This document shows positions 17,451 through 27,098 of a stretch of 64,000 nt of DNA, in pieces. The stretch comes from an uncultured Clostridia bacterium (GTDB taxonomy: Bacteria > Bacillota > Clostridia > UMGS1810), in contig CAKSTI010000005.1 of the NCBI GenBank assembly GCA_934500705.1, positions 62,001 through 126,000 on the forward strand, given 5' to 3'. The position numbers were made by a program, and so were the translations under genes. Positions within the stretch are counted from its first letter, which is position 1. Every line of letters begins with the position of its first letter. The notes under the pieces were generated by a model. It did not search any database. It was not told the DNA's origin and saw nothing but the letters and a program-made list of their open reading frames with translations.

Positions 17451-20114
17451 ATGAAAAGAAAAACTTGTTTGTTAATAGCTTTCGTTCTTTTGTTTGGTTG
17501 TTTTTCTATGCCATCTGTACTGGCGGACAAGGAGCCTGACAAAAACATAGAACTGTTAAACCTTTTGAATATAACAGATCTAATGCCGACTGACGGTGAA
17601 AATTACATAACACGTGGGGAACTTGCGTATGTTGCAGCGTCGCTTGGATCAGGCGGTGCGGTTGATAGCGAAACCGTGATATTAGAAACGGGGTTTTCCG
17701 ATGTTGACGCATCGTATGAATATTCCTCGTATATTGCGGCGGCAGTTAATATGGGGTATATGTTTGGCAATGGAGATGGTACTTTTGAACCATTAGGCTC
17801 CGTCAGTCGAAGAGGTCTTACGGCGGTAATGCTCAGGGTTTTAGGATATGGAGCACCTGTCGTTGCTGAAGAACAGTATTCAAGGCTGGCAAATTCATTT
17901 AAATTATACAAAGATGTTTATTTAAACAGCGACTCCAAGCTTACAGTTTCAGAGGTTGCTGCAGTTGCGGTAAATGCCCTCGATGCAAAGATGTATGGTG
18001 AAAAGGATTATTCTATCGGGGTTGAGAAGGGAACACTTTTAAATCAAATGTTCAGACTCCGCTATGTTGACGGCGTGTTCTACTCAGGCAAAGCGGCAGG
18101 TCTTAATGGAAAAAGAGCAGTCGTTGACAACGTGGTGTATAAAACGGCATTTGACGAATACTATGACGATTTAAACGGATGTATGGTAAGAGCCTACATA
18201 AATGTGGACAACGATATGCTTGAATGTATAGACAGAAGTAAATACAAAAACAACTTTTATACCGTGGATTCGACCGACATTATCTCAGTTAAAAACAGTT
18301 CCCTTTTTTTCTACGATAAAGACGGAAAAGAAAAATCAATATCGCTAAAGGGCATAACAGAAGTATACAACGGCGTAGTGGTAAAATGTTCACCCAACGA
18401 TTTTGCCGTAAGCAACGGCAGTATTGTTTTTGTAAGCTGTGGAGGCACATATGAAGCAGCACTTATAAACAGCTACGATACTATTGTAGTTGGTGCTGTC
18501 AGTGATTACGTTGTATATGACTATTACAATAATACCTATAACCACAAATTTGAGGCTGATGAAAAGCTTGAGTTTATTCTTGATGGCAATGAAATTGGCA
18601 TAGATGATTTAAGAAACGGCGATGTTCTTTCTGTTGCGTACTCTAAGGATGAAAAGTATTGCAAGGTTCTTGTTTCGAGAACAACTGTTTCCGGTGAGGT
18701 TTCGGAAATGGACAGAAATTCATTCAAGGTTGGCAGAAAACGGATTTACCGTTCAGTGTACTTTGCCAAAAATTCTGATGATCCAAGATTGGGTCAGTAT
18801 GTGGAAATAGCCCTTGACTATTTTGGACGTGCTGCGGCAATGCTTGATGTCAATACGGCAAACACCGAATACAAATATTTTATTGATGCTGCGCAGGAAA
18901 GTGGCCTCAGCGGAAAAATTAAGTTAAAAATGTATGACCTTGATAAAGGCATACAAATCTACACCCTTGCAGACAGGGTAGAGGTAAACGGGGAAAGCGT
19001 AAACAAACCGTCGCTTGCATTTGATGACAGCAAATATACAACTTCGGGAGATGCGCTAAGCAGGGCTTTGAGAACGCAGGTCAGCATATCCGGTGGCAAT
19101 ACTGTTGAAACAGTTATGCGACAGTGTGTAAGCCAGGTTATAAAATGTCGTGTAAACAGTGAAGGTTACGTCACACTCATAGATACTGCTGTTCACGGTG
19201 AAAATGAGGATGAAGAAACGCTCACTCTGAACGGTCAGTTTAAAAACACTATATACAAGCCGGCAGCACTGGGATTTTCACATTCTTACTCAATCCGCAC
19301 CGGAAGGAGTTTCTCGCTGTATGCACCAAACGAAAAACTTAACCAATTTGATTCCGGTGGATATTTAACAGAGGATACACGTTCTATGGTTGAGGATGCT
19401 CATTTTATTGAGGCGTCTATCGTATTGTCTAATGACACCGAATACAGCGGACTTGCATACGACGTCACAGACGGTGGCGTTGCTATGGCAATGATAGTTG
19501 AGAACCCCAACCTCGGAAAAGGAAAGGCTGAGGTTGATGGTGAGCTTGATATGTTTATTGTCAAGGAAGTGCGCAAAGCGGTAAACAGAGTCGGCATAGA
19601 CTCCTATAAGGTAATAGGATATATGAATACAAATTATAAAGAATATACCGTTGCAGACCCCAAGTCATTTTTGAAAGATTTGAATGATCCGGATTCTATC
19701 CCGGTTCCCGGAGATATTGTTCAGCTTCAAGTTGATATGTATGGAGAAATTCAGAATGTCACACTCAGATACGATTACGGAGGAAAAGGCAAATACACAT
19801 ATAAATGGAACGGCGCCTGCCTCATTGAGTCGGGTTATGTTTATTCCAACGACAACGATGGACTGATATTGGTTGATGAGGATGAGTTTGAACGTATGAA
19901 AAAAGAAGGTGCAGATGCAAAACCGACTAAATATACTATTGTTTCAGCTCAGCAAATAAAAGACAAAGTATTTGTATTTGATTCCGAAAATAAGGACTGC
20001 TACAAAGCGGATTTTAACAGTTTGGTTAATTTTAAATACGGATATGACAAGGCATCTTTTGTGTGTTTCCGTTTGGTTTACTATGTTCCGGCTGCGCTTG
20101 TTATTTACAAATAG
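17451..20114 (+). CDS. Secreted SLH-like protein of ~885 residues, family copy 1
   Basis: An 887-residue exported protein: signal peptide (about 1-25), then three diverged SLH-like repeats. The first is Y-I-T-R-G-E-L-A-Y-V-A, the second F-S-D-V-D through M-F-G-N-G-D-G-T-F-E-P, the third L-T-V-S-E-V-A-A-V-A. The remaining ~650 residues are beta-rich with no enzyme motif seen. SLH repeats bind secondary wall polymer, so it is probably a wall-bound surface or scaffold protein. The protein at 51494 has the same size, layout and operon setting (after an importer), so the two are paralogs tied to different importers. The repeats are too diverged to be sure of wall binding. Confidence 0.72.
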   Translation: MKRKTCLLIAFVLLFGCFSMPSVLADKEPDKNIELLNLLNITDLMPTDGENYITRGELAYVAASLGSGGAVDSETVILETGFSDVDASYEYSSYIAAAVNMGYMFGNGDGTFEPLGSVSRRGLTAVMLRVLGYGAPVVAEEQYSRLANSFKLYKDVYLNSDSKLTVSEVAAVAVNALDAKMYGEKDYSIGVEKGTLLNQMFRLRYVDGVFYSGKAAGLNGKRAVVDNVVYKTAFDEYYDDLNGCMVRAYINVDNDMLECIDRSKYKNNFYTVDSTDIISVKNSSLFFYDKDGKEKSISLKGITEVYNGVVVKCSPNDFAVSNGSIVFVSCGGTYEAALINSYDTIVVGAVSDYVVYDYYNNTYNHKFEADEKLEFILDGNEIGIDDLRNGDVLSVAYSKDEKYCKVLVSRTTVSGEVSEMDRNSFKVGRKRIYRSVYFAKNSDDPRLGQYVEIALDYFGRAAAMLDVNTANTEYKYFIDAAQESGLSGKIKLKMYDLDKGIQIYTLADRVEVNGESVNKPSLAFDDSKYTTSGDALSRALRTQVSISGGNTVETVMRQCVSQVIKCRVNSEGYVTLIDTAVHGENEDEETLTLNGQFKNTIYKPAALGFSHSYSIRTGRSFSLYAPNEKLNQFDSGGYLTEDTRSMVEDAHFIEASIVLSNDTEYSGLAYDVTDGGVAMAMIVENPNLGKGKAEVDGELDMFIVKEVRKAVNRVGIDSYKVIGYMNTNYKEYTVADPKSFLKDLNDPDSIPVPGDIVQLQVDMYGEIQNVTLRYDYGGKGKYTYKWNGACLIESGYVYSNDNDGLILVDEDEFERMKKEGADAKPTKYTIVSAQQIKDKVFVFDSENKDCYKADFNSLVNFKYGYDKASFVCFRLVYYVPAALVIYK

Positions 20115-20128
20115 AAGGAGGAAATGCA

Positions 20129-23100
20129 ATGTTTAAAAAAACTACTGCTTTATTTATTGCGGTTATGATAATTGCAGGGTGTATCAGCGTTTCGGCAGCG
20201 GGCAATTTTCAGCTGGCAGACTTGATCGTTACAGACCTTAAAATATCTAACCCGAACTACAAAGTAGGCGATGTTGTAAGCTTTGAGATGTATGTTACGA
20301 ATGTCGGAGGAAGTGCAACGCCTCTTGGATGGGGTGCCATTGAGAATATAGATGGTCTTTTCTCGTTAAAAAACAATGGCCCGTGGTCGGCATTGCAGAC
20401 AAGACCATACATTTTCCCCGGCGAAACAAAGACTATAGGTTTCGGCCATATGCGGGTTGACAAGGAGGTTTTCAGCCTTGATGCTCACTGTAACTCATCA
20501 GCTCAATCTTTAGAAAGCAATTATTCGAATGATGTCAAGCGCTTTACGTTTACTCCAAGCAGGGAGGGTGTTGACCTTGTCATAACCGATATAAGGGCAA
20601 CAAATGTAGATTTTGCCGAGGGCGCAGCGGTTGCTTTCGAAGTTGATTACCAAAATATAGGTCTTGAAAGTTCGCAATACGCTAGTGTTGACATTGAGCT
20701 TGTTGTAAACGGGAAAAAATATATTTTGAGCGAAATAACCGATATAATGCCAAAGGAAAAGCGCACACTGAAAAGTGAGAACATTTTTCTTCAGGCAGAC
20801 CAGGCAGTTTTAAGTGCATATGTAAACTGTAATGAAACGGTTTTGGAAGAAATAAATCACTCGAACAATTCATTTTCAAAAACAATTAAGGCAGTTAAAT
20901 CAAAGCAGAGTGAATACACCTGGGATATTGCAAGACTTTTCGGCGGCGGTTTTATAAGAAACTTATATGTAAACCCGAAAATAAAAGATTCTATATATTT
21001 TCTCGGAGATGTAAGCGGAGCATACAAGTATGACTCATATGCAAACATAAATTACAGTTTAATGAAAAAAATTCCCCAGGAATACCGAAATGGTCAAAAT
21101 GGTGTTGGCTTTGCCGTCGACTCCAAAAATCCGGATATTATGTTTTACGCTGGCGGAAAGAACCGTACAGAAAACGGTGAGGGAACATACGCTCCTCCGC
21201 TATTTATGCGCTCGTTCGACGGCGGTGAAAACTGGGAGATTATAGATATTCCGTTTGAATACACCGACAAGCTCGACTACACAAATGGTGTTCTTGCGCT
21301 TGATCCCAATAACAGCAACATTTTGTGGTCTTGTTCCGACAAGAGAGGAATTTGGAAAACAGAAACAGCCATCGGCGACGGTATAGTTTTTGAAAATGTG
21401 CCACTTCCCGGATATGAATATGATTATAGTGCCTCAAAACCGGTGACAAACATCATATTTGATGAAAATGTGGTAAAAGACGGCAGAAGTCAGATAATGT
21501 ATGTTTCTGTGGAGAATATCGGTATTTACAAATCGACAGATGCAGGAAAAACATTCTCGATAATTTCCGGCAGTCCGTCAAGAGCAGTAAGAAATATGTG
21601 GCTTGATACAAACGGCAGACTGATAGTTGCCGGTGCGTGCGGAGTTTTGAGATTAGAAAATGAAAAGTGGAACGATATAACGCCGACAGACGGCAATAGA
21701 GATTGGCGTGTCGCAGTAAATCCCACCACCCCAACAACAATAATTGCATCGGAGGACAATAGAGTTTATGTTTCAACAGACGATGGCGCAACCTGGCGGG
21801 AAATATTACAAAATTCAAGGATTGTGGGTCAAACTTCATGGCATTGGCCGAGAATTTATGTTTCTTGCGTAGGCTCAATGCGATTTGACCCGTTCAGGAA
21901 TAACACAGTGTACTTCGGCTCTTGGTTCGGCGCTTATAAGATTGAAGATATAACAGCAGCGGAAATAGTAGTTCACGACCTTACCTACGGTACTGAGCAG
22001 CTTTGCGTAAGAACTATGGCAACAGTTCCCGAGGGAACAGATGCACCGGTAGTAATAGGCGTAAACGATGCTAACGGCGTAAGGATTAAAGATCCATTTA
22101 ACTGGGATGCGGTATGCGTTGAACCTGCCGGCGGAGTAAACGGTCCTCAGTGGATGCAGGAGACGATGGGCTGGTCATATTGCGAGAAACAGCCGTTAAT
22201 TCAGTCTCGGGTAGGTCTTACTGTTAATACATGGACGGGTAACGGGTTATATTCAAAGGACGGCGGAGCAACTTGGACGCCATTTGCGGATTTTCCGGTG
22301 ACGCATCAGAAAAGTATCAGGGATTGCACAGGCAAGGTGACAGTTGCTGCCGATGTAAACAATGACGGCAATCCCACAATTCTCATAAACACCATCGTAT
22401 GGGATGAGAAAACTCTGCCCGGCAGAGTTTGGAGAAGCACAGATATGGGCGAGAATTGGGAACCTGTCGATACACTTCCGTTGAATATGATTAAAAGATG
22501 GATACACAATAACGAGCCAATAGCGGCAGATAAGGTTAACAAAGACGTATTTTATGCTTATGACTCAGACACGGGCAATTTCTATAACAGCGTGGATAAC
22601 GGCGTGACCTTTAACATTGTAAACAGCGAGCTTCCCGTCGGTGATTATTACTCAACAGTTACATCCGTTCCGGAAAAAGAGGGACACATATTCGTGTCAA
22701 TAAGCGGTTCCGGACTCTGGTATTCAAGCGATTACGGCAGAAAATTCGCCAAGATAGAGCAAGTGGAGCATTCCAAGTTCTTTGACCTTGGAAAGAAAGC
22801 CCCGTGTAGCGAAGAAAGCACGATGTATGTTTTGGGCAAGGTAAAAGGTGTCGAGGGCTTGTTCAGGAGTATTGACCTTGGAAAAACATGGGTTAAAATT
22901 AATGACGAAAGCCAAAAGATTTTTTGGGAAGACATAACGGCAATGAAGGCAGACAGGAGAACGTTTGGTCTTGTGTATGTAGGTTGCCACGGGTTTGGTA
23001 TTACGGTAGGATTCCCATCAAAATTGGAGCTTTTGGTTCCTCGTGTCGGAATTTATGAAAATCCCGACGGAAAAACAGTAAGTCAGAAAAACTACGTATT

Positions 23101-24394
23101 GAATGGTGGTGTTACAAAGCAATCGGACGTAAAGGTTGTTCACAACGGTAAAGAGTATGATTGCGAGCTCGACGAAAATCTGCATTACAGCGTTACCTTG
23201 AATCTTGCAGAGGGTGACAACAGCGTTACCGTAACTGCGACAGATTCGGTTGGACATATATCTACACCGGTGGTGGCAAATTTCAAATATTCATCAAGCT
23301 ACGTGGGACTTTCCGTGGCATCTGATAAAATAGCAACACTTTCGGATACATTTGACATATCGGGCTCTATTGACGCTGCTGCAACGGGCGTAGTCGTTTC
23401 GATTGACGGCGAACGTGTGCCCGTAAACAAAGCAAACGGCACTTTCTCAAAAAAAGTTTTGTTAAATTACGGAATTAATAATTTTGAGGTTGTGGCTGAA
23501 ACTAGAGGCAGAAAGCAGAACATAAATGTCGTTGTAGACAGGGATATTGTACCGCCAACGCTTGAAATAATAGATATTCCCGCTCAAACGAACGACCCGC
23601 TTCTCGTTGCCAAAGTTAAACTCTCTGAGCTTGGTACAATAACGGTTAACGGCATCACATATAACGCCGGAAGTGATAACAAGAGATATATGGAGATACC
23701 CATTGCACTTGTCAACGGTAGGAACAACATACTATTTGAGCTTAAAGACAGTGTAGGAAATTACTCGTCAAAAGAAGTATCTGTTGACTTTAACGCAAGT
23801 GCCGAGTACTCCTCGTTAGCGTCAAACGAAGTAAATGCCTATGAGGGAACGCCTGTAATTGACGGCGAAATCGATGACGACTGGATTTTGGACAGAGTTA
23901 TCACACGGCCTTGCAATGGATTGCCGCTTAATGCGGCTAAGTTTGGTATGATGGCGGACAAGGATAATCTGTATCTTGCAATAAAAGTATTTGACAAGAC
24001 AATTATGGAAACAGACACTGACTATGCCGGCAGCTATAACTTTGACACGGTGGAAGTATTTTTTGATCCGCAGCGGAACAGAACTGCTTTCTATGATGAG
24101 CTTGACCAGCAGATAAGACTTGGTATATCAGGAAAAGCATATAGCGCAATGAGGGGTGCGGTTCTTGAAAACGTAAAAGTTGCAAGCAAAAAGACGGCTG
24201 ACGGATATGTTATAGAAGCAGCCTTCCCGTGGGATGTTGTTGGTGCATCATACGGTTCGGCTATCGGCTTTGACGTGTCTGTAAACGACTCCAACTCTGC
24301 CGGTGGACGTGACGGTGTAATAGTTTGGTCCGGTAATGACGATAACTATAAAGACACTTCAAAATTCGGTACACTTTATTACAAAAACAGATAA
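20129..24394 (+). CDS. Secreted multidomain protein: two CARDB-like, sialidase/GH74-like propeller, Ig-like, CBM9
   Basis: A 1421-residue exported protein. ATG 20129 follows AAGGAGG by 7 nt and opens a clear signal peptide. Residues about 28-262 hold two CARDB-like beta-sandwiches, each opening with a D-L-(I/V)-(V/I)-T-D motif. About 267-970 is a beta-propeller with BNR/sortilin-type repeats (S-T-D-D-G-A-T-W, S-T-D-M-G-E-N-W, S-K-D-G-G-A-T-W), the fold of GH74 xyloglucanases and sialidases. Two or three Ig-like or glucodextranase-B-like sandwiches follow, and residues about 1230-1421 form a CBM9-like domain (D-G-E-I-D-D-D-W, D-T-V-E-V-F-F-D). No catalytic pair could be placed, so it is either a new hydrolase or a large glycan-binding protein. 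Confidence 0.75.
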   Translation: MFKKTTALFIAVMIIAGCISVSAAGNFQLADLIVTDLKISNPNYKVGDVVSFEMYVTNVGGSATPLGWGAIENIDGLFSLKNNGPWSALQTRPYIFPGETKTIGFGHMRVDKEVFSLDAHCNSSAQSLESNYSNDVKRFTFTPSREGVDLVITDIRATNVDFAEGAAVAFEVDYQNIGLESSQYASVDIELVVNGKKYILSEITDIMPKEKRTLKSENIFLQADQAVLSAYVNCNETVLEEINHSNNSFSKTIKAVKSKQSEYTWDIARLFGGGFIRNLYVNPKIKDSIYFLGDVSGAYKYDSYANINYSLMKKIPQEYRNGQNGVGFAVDSKNPDIMFYAGGKNRTENGEGTYAPPLFMRSFDGGENWEIIDIPFEYTDKLDYTNGVLALDPNNSNILWSCSDKRGIWKTETAIGDGIVFENVPLPGYEYDYSASKPVTNIIFDENVVKDGRSQIMYVSVENIGIYKSTDAGKTFSIISGSPSRAVRNMWLDTNGRLIVAGACGVLRLENEKWNDITPTDGNRDWRVAVNPTTPTTIIASEDNRVYVSTDDGATWREILQNSRIVGQTSWHWPRIYVSCVGSMRFDPFRNNTVYFGSWFGAYKIEDITAAEIVVHDLTYGTEQLCVRTMATVPEGTDAPVVIGVNDANGVRIKDPFNWDAVCVEPAGGVNGPQWMQETMGWSYCEKQPLIQSRVGLTVNTWTGNGLYSKDGGATWTPFADFPVTHQKSIRDCTGKVTVAADVNNDGNPTILINTIVWDEKTLPGRVWRSTDMGENWEPVDTLPLNMIKRWIHNNEPIAADKVNKDVFYAYDSDTGNFYNSVDNGVTFNIVNSELPVGDYYSTVTSVPEKEGHIFVSISGSGLWYSSDYGRKFAKIEQVEHSKFFDLGKKAPCSEESTMYVLGKVKGVEGLFRSIDLGKTWVKINDESQKIFWEDITAMKADRRTFGLVYVGCHGFGITVGFPSKLELLVPRVGIYENPDGKTVSQKNYVLNGGVTKQSDVKVVHNGKEYDCELDENLHYSVTLNLAEGDNSVTVTATDSVGHISTPVVANFKYSSSYVGLSVASDKIATLSDTFDISGSIDAAATGVVVSIDGERVPVNKANGTFSKKVLLNYGINNFEVVAETRGRKQNINVVVDRDIVPPTLEIIDIPAQTNDPLLVAKVKLSELGTITVNGITYNAGSDNKRYMEIPIALVNGRNNILFELKDSVGNYSSKEVSVDFNASAEYSSLASNEVNAYEGTPVIDGEIDDDWILDRVITRPCNGLPLNAAKFGMMADKDNLYLAIKVFDKTIMETDTDYAGSYNFDTVEVFFDPQRNRTAFYDELDQQIRLGISGKAYSAMRGAVLENVKVASKKTADGYVIEAAFPWDVVGASYGSAIGFDVSVNDSNSAGGRDGVIVWSGNDDNYKDTSKFGTLYYKNR

Positions 24395-24422
24395 TTAAAA
24401 TAAAAACTCGAGAGGTGTTAAA

Positions 24423-27086
24423 ATGAGAGGTAAAACCGCAATTTCAGTCATACTGTCATTAATGCTTTGTATTCCGGTTTCTGCGAATTTCGCAGAAACC
24501 GAGGAACATTGGGCGCAAAAGAGCATAGACAGAATGACAAGTCTTGGTTTTGTAAATGGTAATGAATATAACGAATTTATGCCGGAAAACTTCATTACGA
24601 GAGCAGAATTATGTGCAATAATTAACAGAATAACCAGAGCGACTAAACAGACCGGAACAGATTTTTCTGATGTTGACGAAAATTCTTGGTACAAAAAGGA
24701 CATTGATATTGCCGTTACCGCCGGGTATATTTCCGGGTACACAGACGGCACGATGCGACCGGAAAATTATATAACGAGGGCAGAGGCTGCCGTGCTCATT
24801 TCAAGGGTATTTCCAAACAAATTCACAGAAAAAAAGGAATTTGGAGATTCAGTTAATATTGGAGATTGGGCAAAGAACGCTATTTTTCAACTTGTGGCAG
24901 CAGGACTTTTGAGCGGCTATGAGGATACAACATTCAGACCGGACGAATTTATTACCCGTGCCGAGGCAGTAACAATTATGGACAAAGCAGTCGGAGAGAT
25001 GTATTCCAAAAGAGAAACTGTACTTGATAAAATCATAGACGCTAATGTTATTGTTTTGTCAGGCGGAAATGTTTTTGAAAATGTTACAATAAATGCGAAT
25101 GTGTACATTACACCGTCTGCTGACAGTGGCGAAATCAGATTTAAAAACTCTACCGTTAACGGTTCTGTATACAGTAACGGGAGTTACGGAACTTTGGTAG
25201 TTGAGAACTCCAAAATGAATTCTCTGTCACTTTCCGGCGGAGAAACAGAGCTCGTCTTGGCAGGGGCGTCTTCGGTGAACGAGGTAGATGTATACAGCAC
25301 ATCAAAGCTCACTGCCCTGGATTACACCGGTACCGAAATAAGCGAATTAAATATTAATGCCGACACTACCGTTGGGTTAAACGTAAAGAAAATATTTGTA
25401 GGAAGTAAAGCAAATGTTAACATTATAAACGGTGTGACGGCAGATGAGCTTATGATAGATGAAAACCTCCTTGGTGTAAAAATTACATCAAATGGAAAAA
25501 TTAAAAGGCTTTTAAGCAAGTCATCTGCAGAGGTCAACGGTGTGGCGGTTAAGGCCGGTTACAGCACAACCAGTGTTACAAGCTCATCAGACGGCGGCTC
25601 TATGAGCTACACCAAAACTTCGTCCGGAGGTGGCGGAGGCGGCGGAGGCGGCGGTGGTCGCCCAACATCGGGAGCAGCGGAAGGCGAAAAAGTTGACTAC
25701 AAAATAACGGGTGTATCTGTAAACGACTATGAAATTACAAAAACATCAGAGAAAACATATGCTTTGAGCCTTCTTTATGACACTGAAAGCATTGAGTTGG
25801 TTGTTGAATGTACTCCCGGAGCAAGACTTCGTATAAACGATATGTATGCGGACAGCGGAAGTCCAAGAACTATTGGTAACATACCTAGTGGACAGTCGGA
25901 CATTGTAATAAATCTTCTCGACGGTCTTGAAGTTTTGGATACATATGTTATAACCATTACGAAGGGCAGAGAGGCAAGCGAGGAAAGTCTTGCGGAATTA
26001 AACCGCATTTTGCGTGAAACAACAGATCCGGACGCTGCAACAGACGAACTTTTGAAAGCGTTTTCAAATGCGAATATTAATAATGCAGTGTTAATTCTGT
26101 TTGCGGATTACATTAACGCATATCCAAAATATGCAGCAAGCGGAAACCTTAATCAAAAAGAAATAATCGCTATGATCGATGCTGTAAATAAGGCAAATGA
26201 AAGTGTTTTGAGTACGGCACTCGGCGTAAAGAATGACGGCGGCTATGTATATGAGAGCAAGCTTAATGTTCCGTCGGGCGGACTGTATGAAATAACCATT
26301 AGGTACGTTGCCACGGTAACTCACGAAAATAGCAAGATTTCGGCATTTATAAACGGTGCACGATATGACTCCGATGTTTTGGACGTAAGCACTTCTGCCG
26401 GCTGGACAGAGGCAAAGCTCATCGTTAAGCTGATGAGCGGCAAAAACAATGCAGAATTCTACGCTGAGAACATAGCCGACGGTAACTATGGCATCATTAT
26501 AGAAAAAGTTAAACTCAGCGATGAAAAAATAATACCGAAATCTATAACAACCCCTGTTAAAAAAATGTCATATATATTTACGGAAACTGTTCTCGATGAT
26601 GGAACGTGGGTTGCGTCGTACGACCAGAACAGCCCAATTACCGGGGAACATTCCATAGGCGGCGGTGGAATTACATTCACCTTCAACTCCGACGAGGAGC
26701 AGGACGTTGTAATTGTGTTGAGAGGGTGGAGAGGAAATCCAAACGAAGACCCGATTGTAGCTTTCCTAAATCCGATATCGACACCGAGAGAATTTACTGC
26801 TGAAATGACAGAGGGTGTGGATTATTCGTCGATAAGCGATGCGTTCGTTGTAAACACGGTTTGGACTAACGGGAACAAAGAAATATTTGAGATCAAAACA
26901 CCCGTCCACGTTCAGAAGGGTCAAAACATCGTTTGGCTACCGAGCCGTGCGCTTGCAAGAAACACAGGCGACGGAAAGACAACTGTGTGTATGTATCCGT
27001 TCAGCGGTGGACTTTACGCAAATCGTTCGACAAATATTTCATCTATCACCGTTGCTCCAATGGATTTTGATGTTTCAGCCAATTAA
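24423..27086 (+). CDS. SLH-anchored surface protein with beta-helix and shared C-terminal module
   Basis: An 887-residue exported protein. After the signal peptide come three good SLH domains (about 25-70, 80-130, 137-190; F-I-T-R-A-E, G-Y-T-D-G-T-M-R-P-E, I-T-R-A-E-A), which should tie it to wall polymer. About 205-385 is a run of short beta-strands with recurring N-V and V-N-G steps, like a right-handed beta-helix. Residues 401-415 are a glycine-rich linker, about 428-520 a cadherin-like sandwich, then a helical part and a carbohydrate-binding-like sandwich. The last ~170 residues are closely related to the C-terminus of the next protein. It probably displays binding modules at the surface for the importer encoded upstream. 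Confidence 0.8.
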   Translation: MRGKTAISVILSLMLCIPVSANFAETEEHWAQKSIDRMTSLGFVNGNEYNEFMPENFITRAELCAIINRITRATKQTGTDFSDVDENSWYKKDIDIAVTAGYISGYTDGTMRPENYITRAEAAVLISRVFPNKFTEKKEFGDSVNIGDWAKNAIFQLVAAGLLSGYEDTTFRPDEFITRAEAVTIMDKAVGEMYSKRETVLDKIIDANVIVLSGGNVFENVTINANVYITPSADSGEIRFKNSTVNGSVYSNGSYGTLVVENSKMNSLSLSGGETELVLAGASSVNEVDVYSTSKLTALDYTGTEISELNINADTTVGLNVKKIFVGSKANVNIINGVTADELMIDENLLGVKITSNGKIKRLLSKSSAEVNGVAVKAGYSTTSVTSSSDGGSMSYTKTSSGGGGGGGGGGGRPTSGAAEGEKVDYKITGVSVNDYEITKTSEKTYALSLLYDTESIELVVECTPGARLRINDMYADSGSPRTIGNIPSGQSDIVINLLDGLEVLDTYVITITKGREASEESLAELNRILRETTDPDAATDELLKAFSNANINNAVLILFADYINAYPKYAASGNLNQKEIIAMIDAVNKANESVLSTALGVKNDGGYVYESKLNVPSGGLYEITIRYVATVTHENSKISAFINGARYDSDVLDVSTSAGWTEAKLIVKLMSGKNNAEFYAENIADGNYGIIIEKVKLSDEKIIPKSITTPVKKMSYIFTETVLDDGTWVASYDQNSPITGEHSIGGGGITFTFNSDEEQDVVIVLRGWRGNPNEDPIVAFLNPISTPREFTAEMTEGVDYSSISDAFVVNTVWTNGNKEIFEIKTPVHVQKGQNIVWLPSRALARNTGDGKTTVCMYPFSGGLYANRSTNISSITVAPMDFDVSAN

Positions 27087-27098
27087 GAGAGGGTTAAT

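Noticed and set aside
25620..25665. GGC/GGA-rich run as a simple-sequence repeat or phase-variable tract
   Set aside because: It encodes a glycine-rich linker with mixed codons and is not a uniform repeat unit; the similar run near 50860 has the same explanation.
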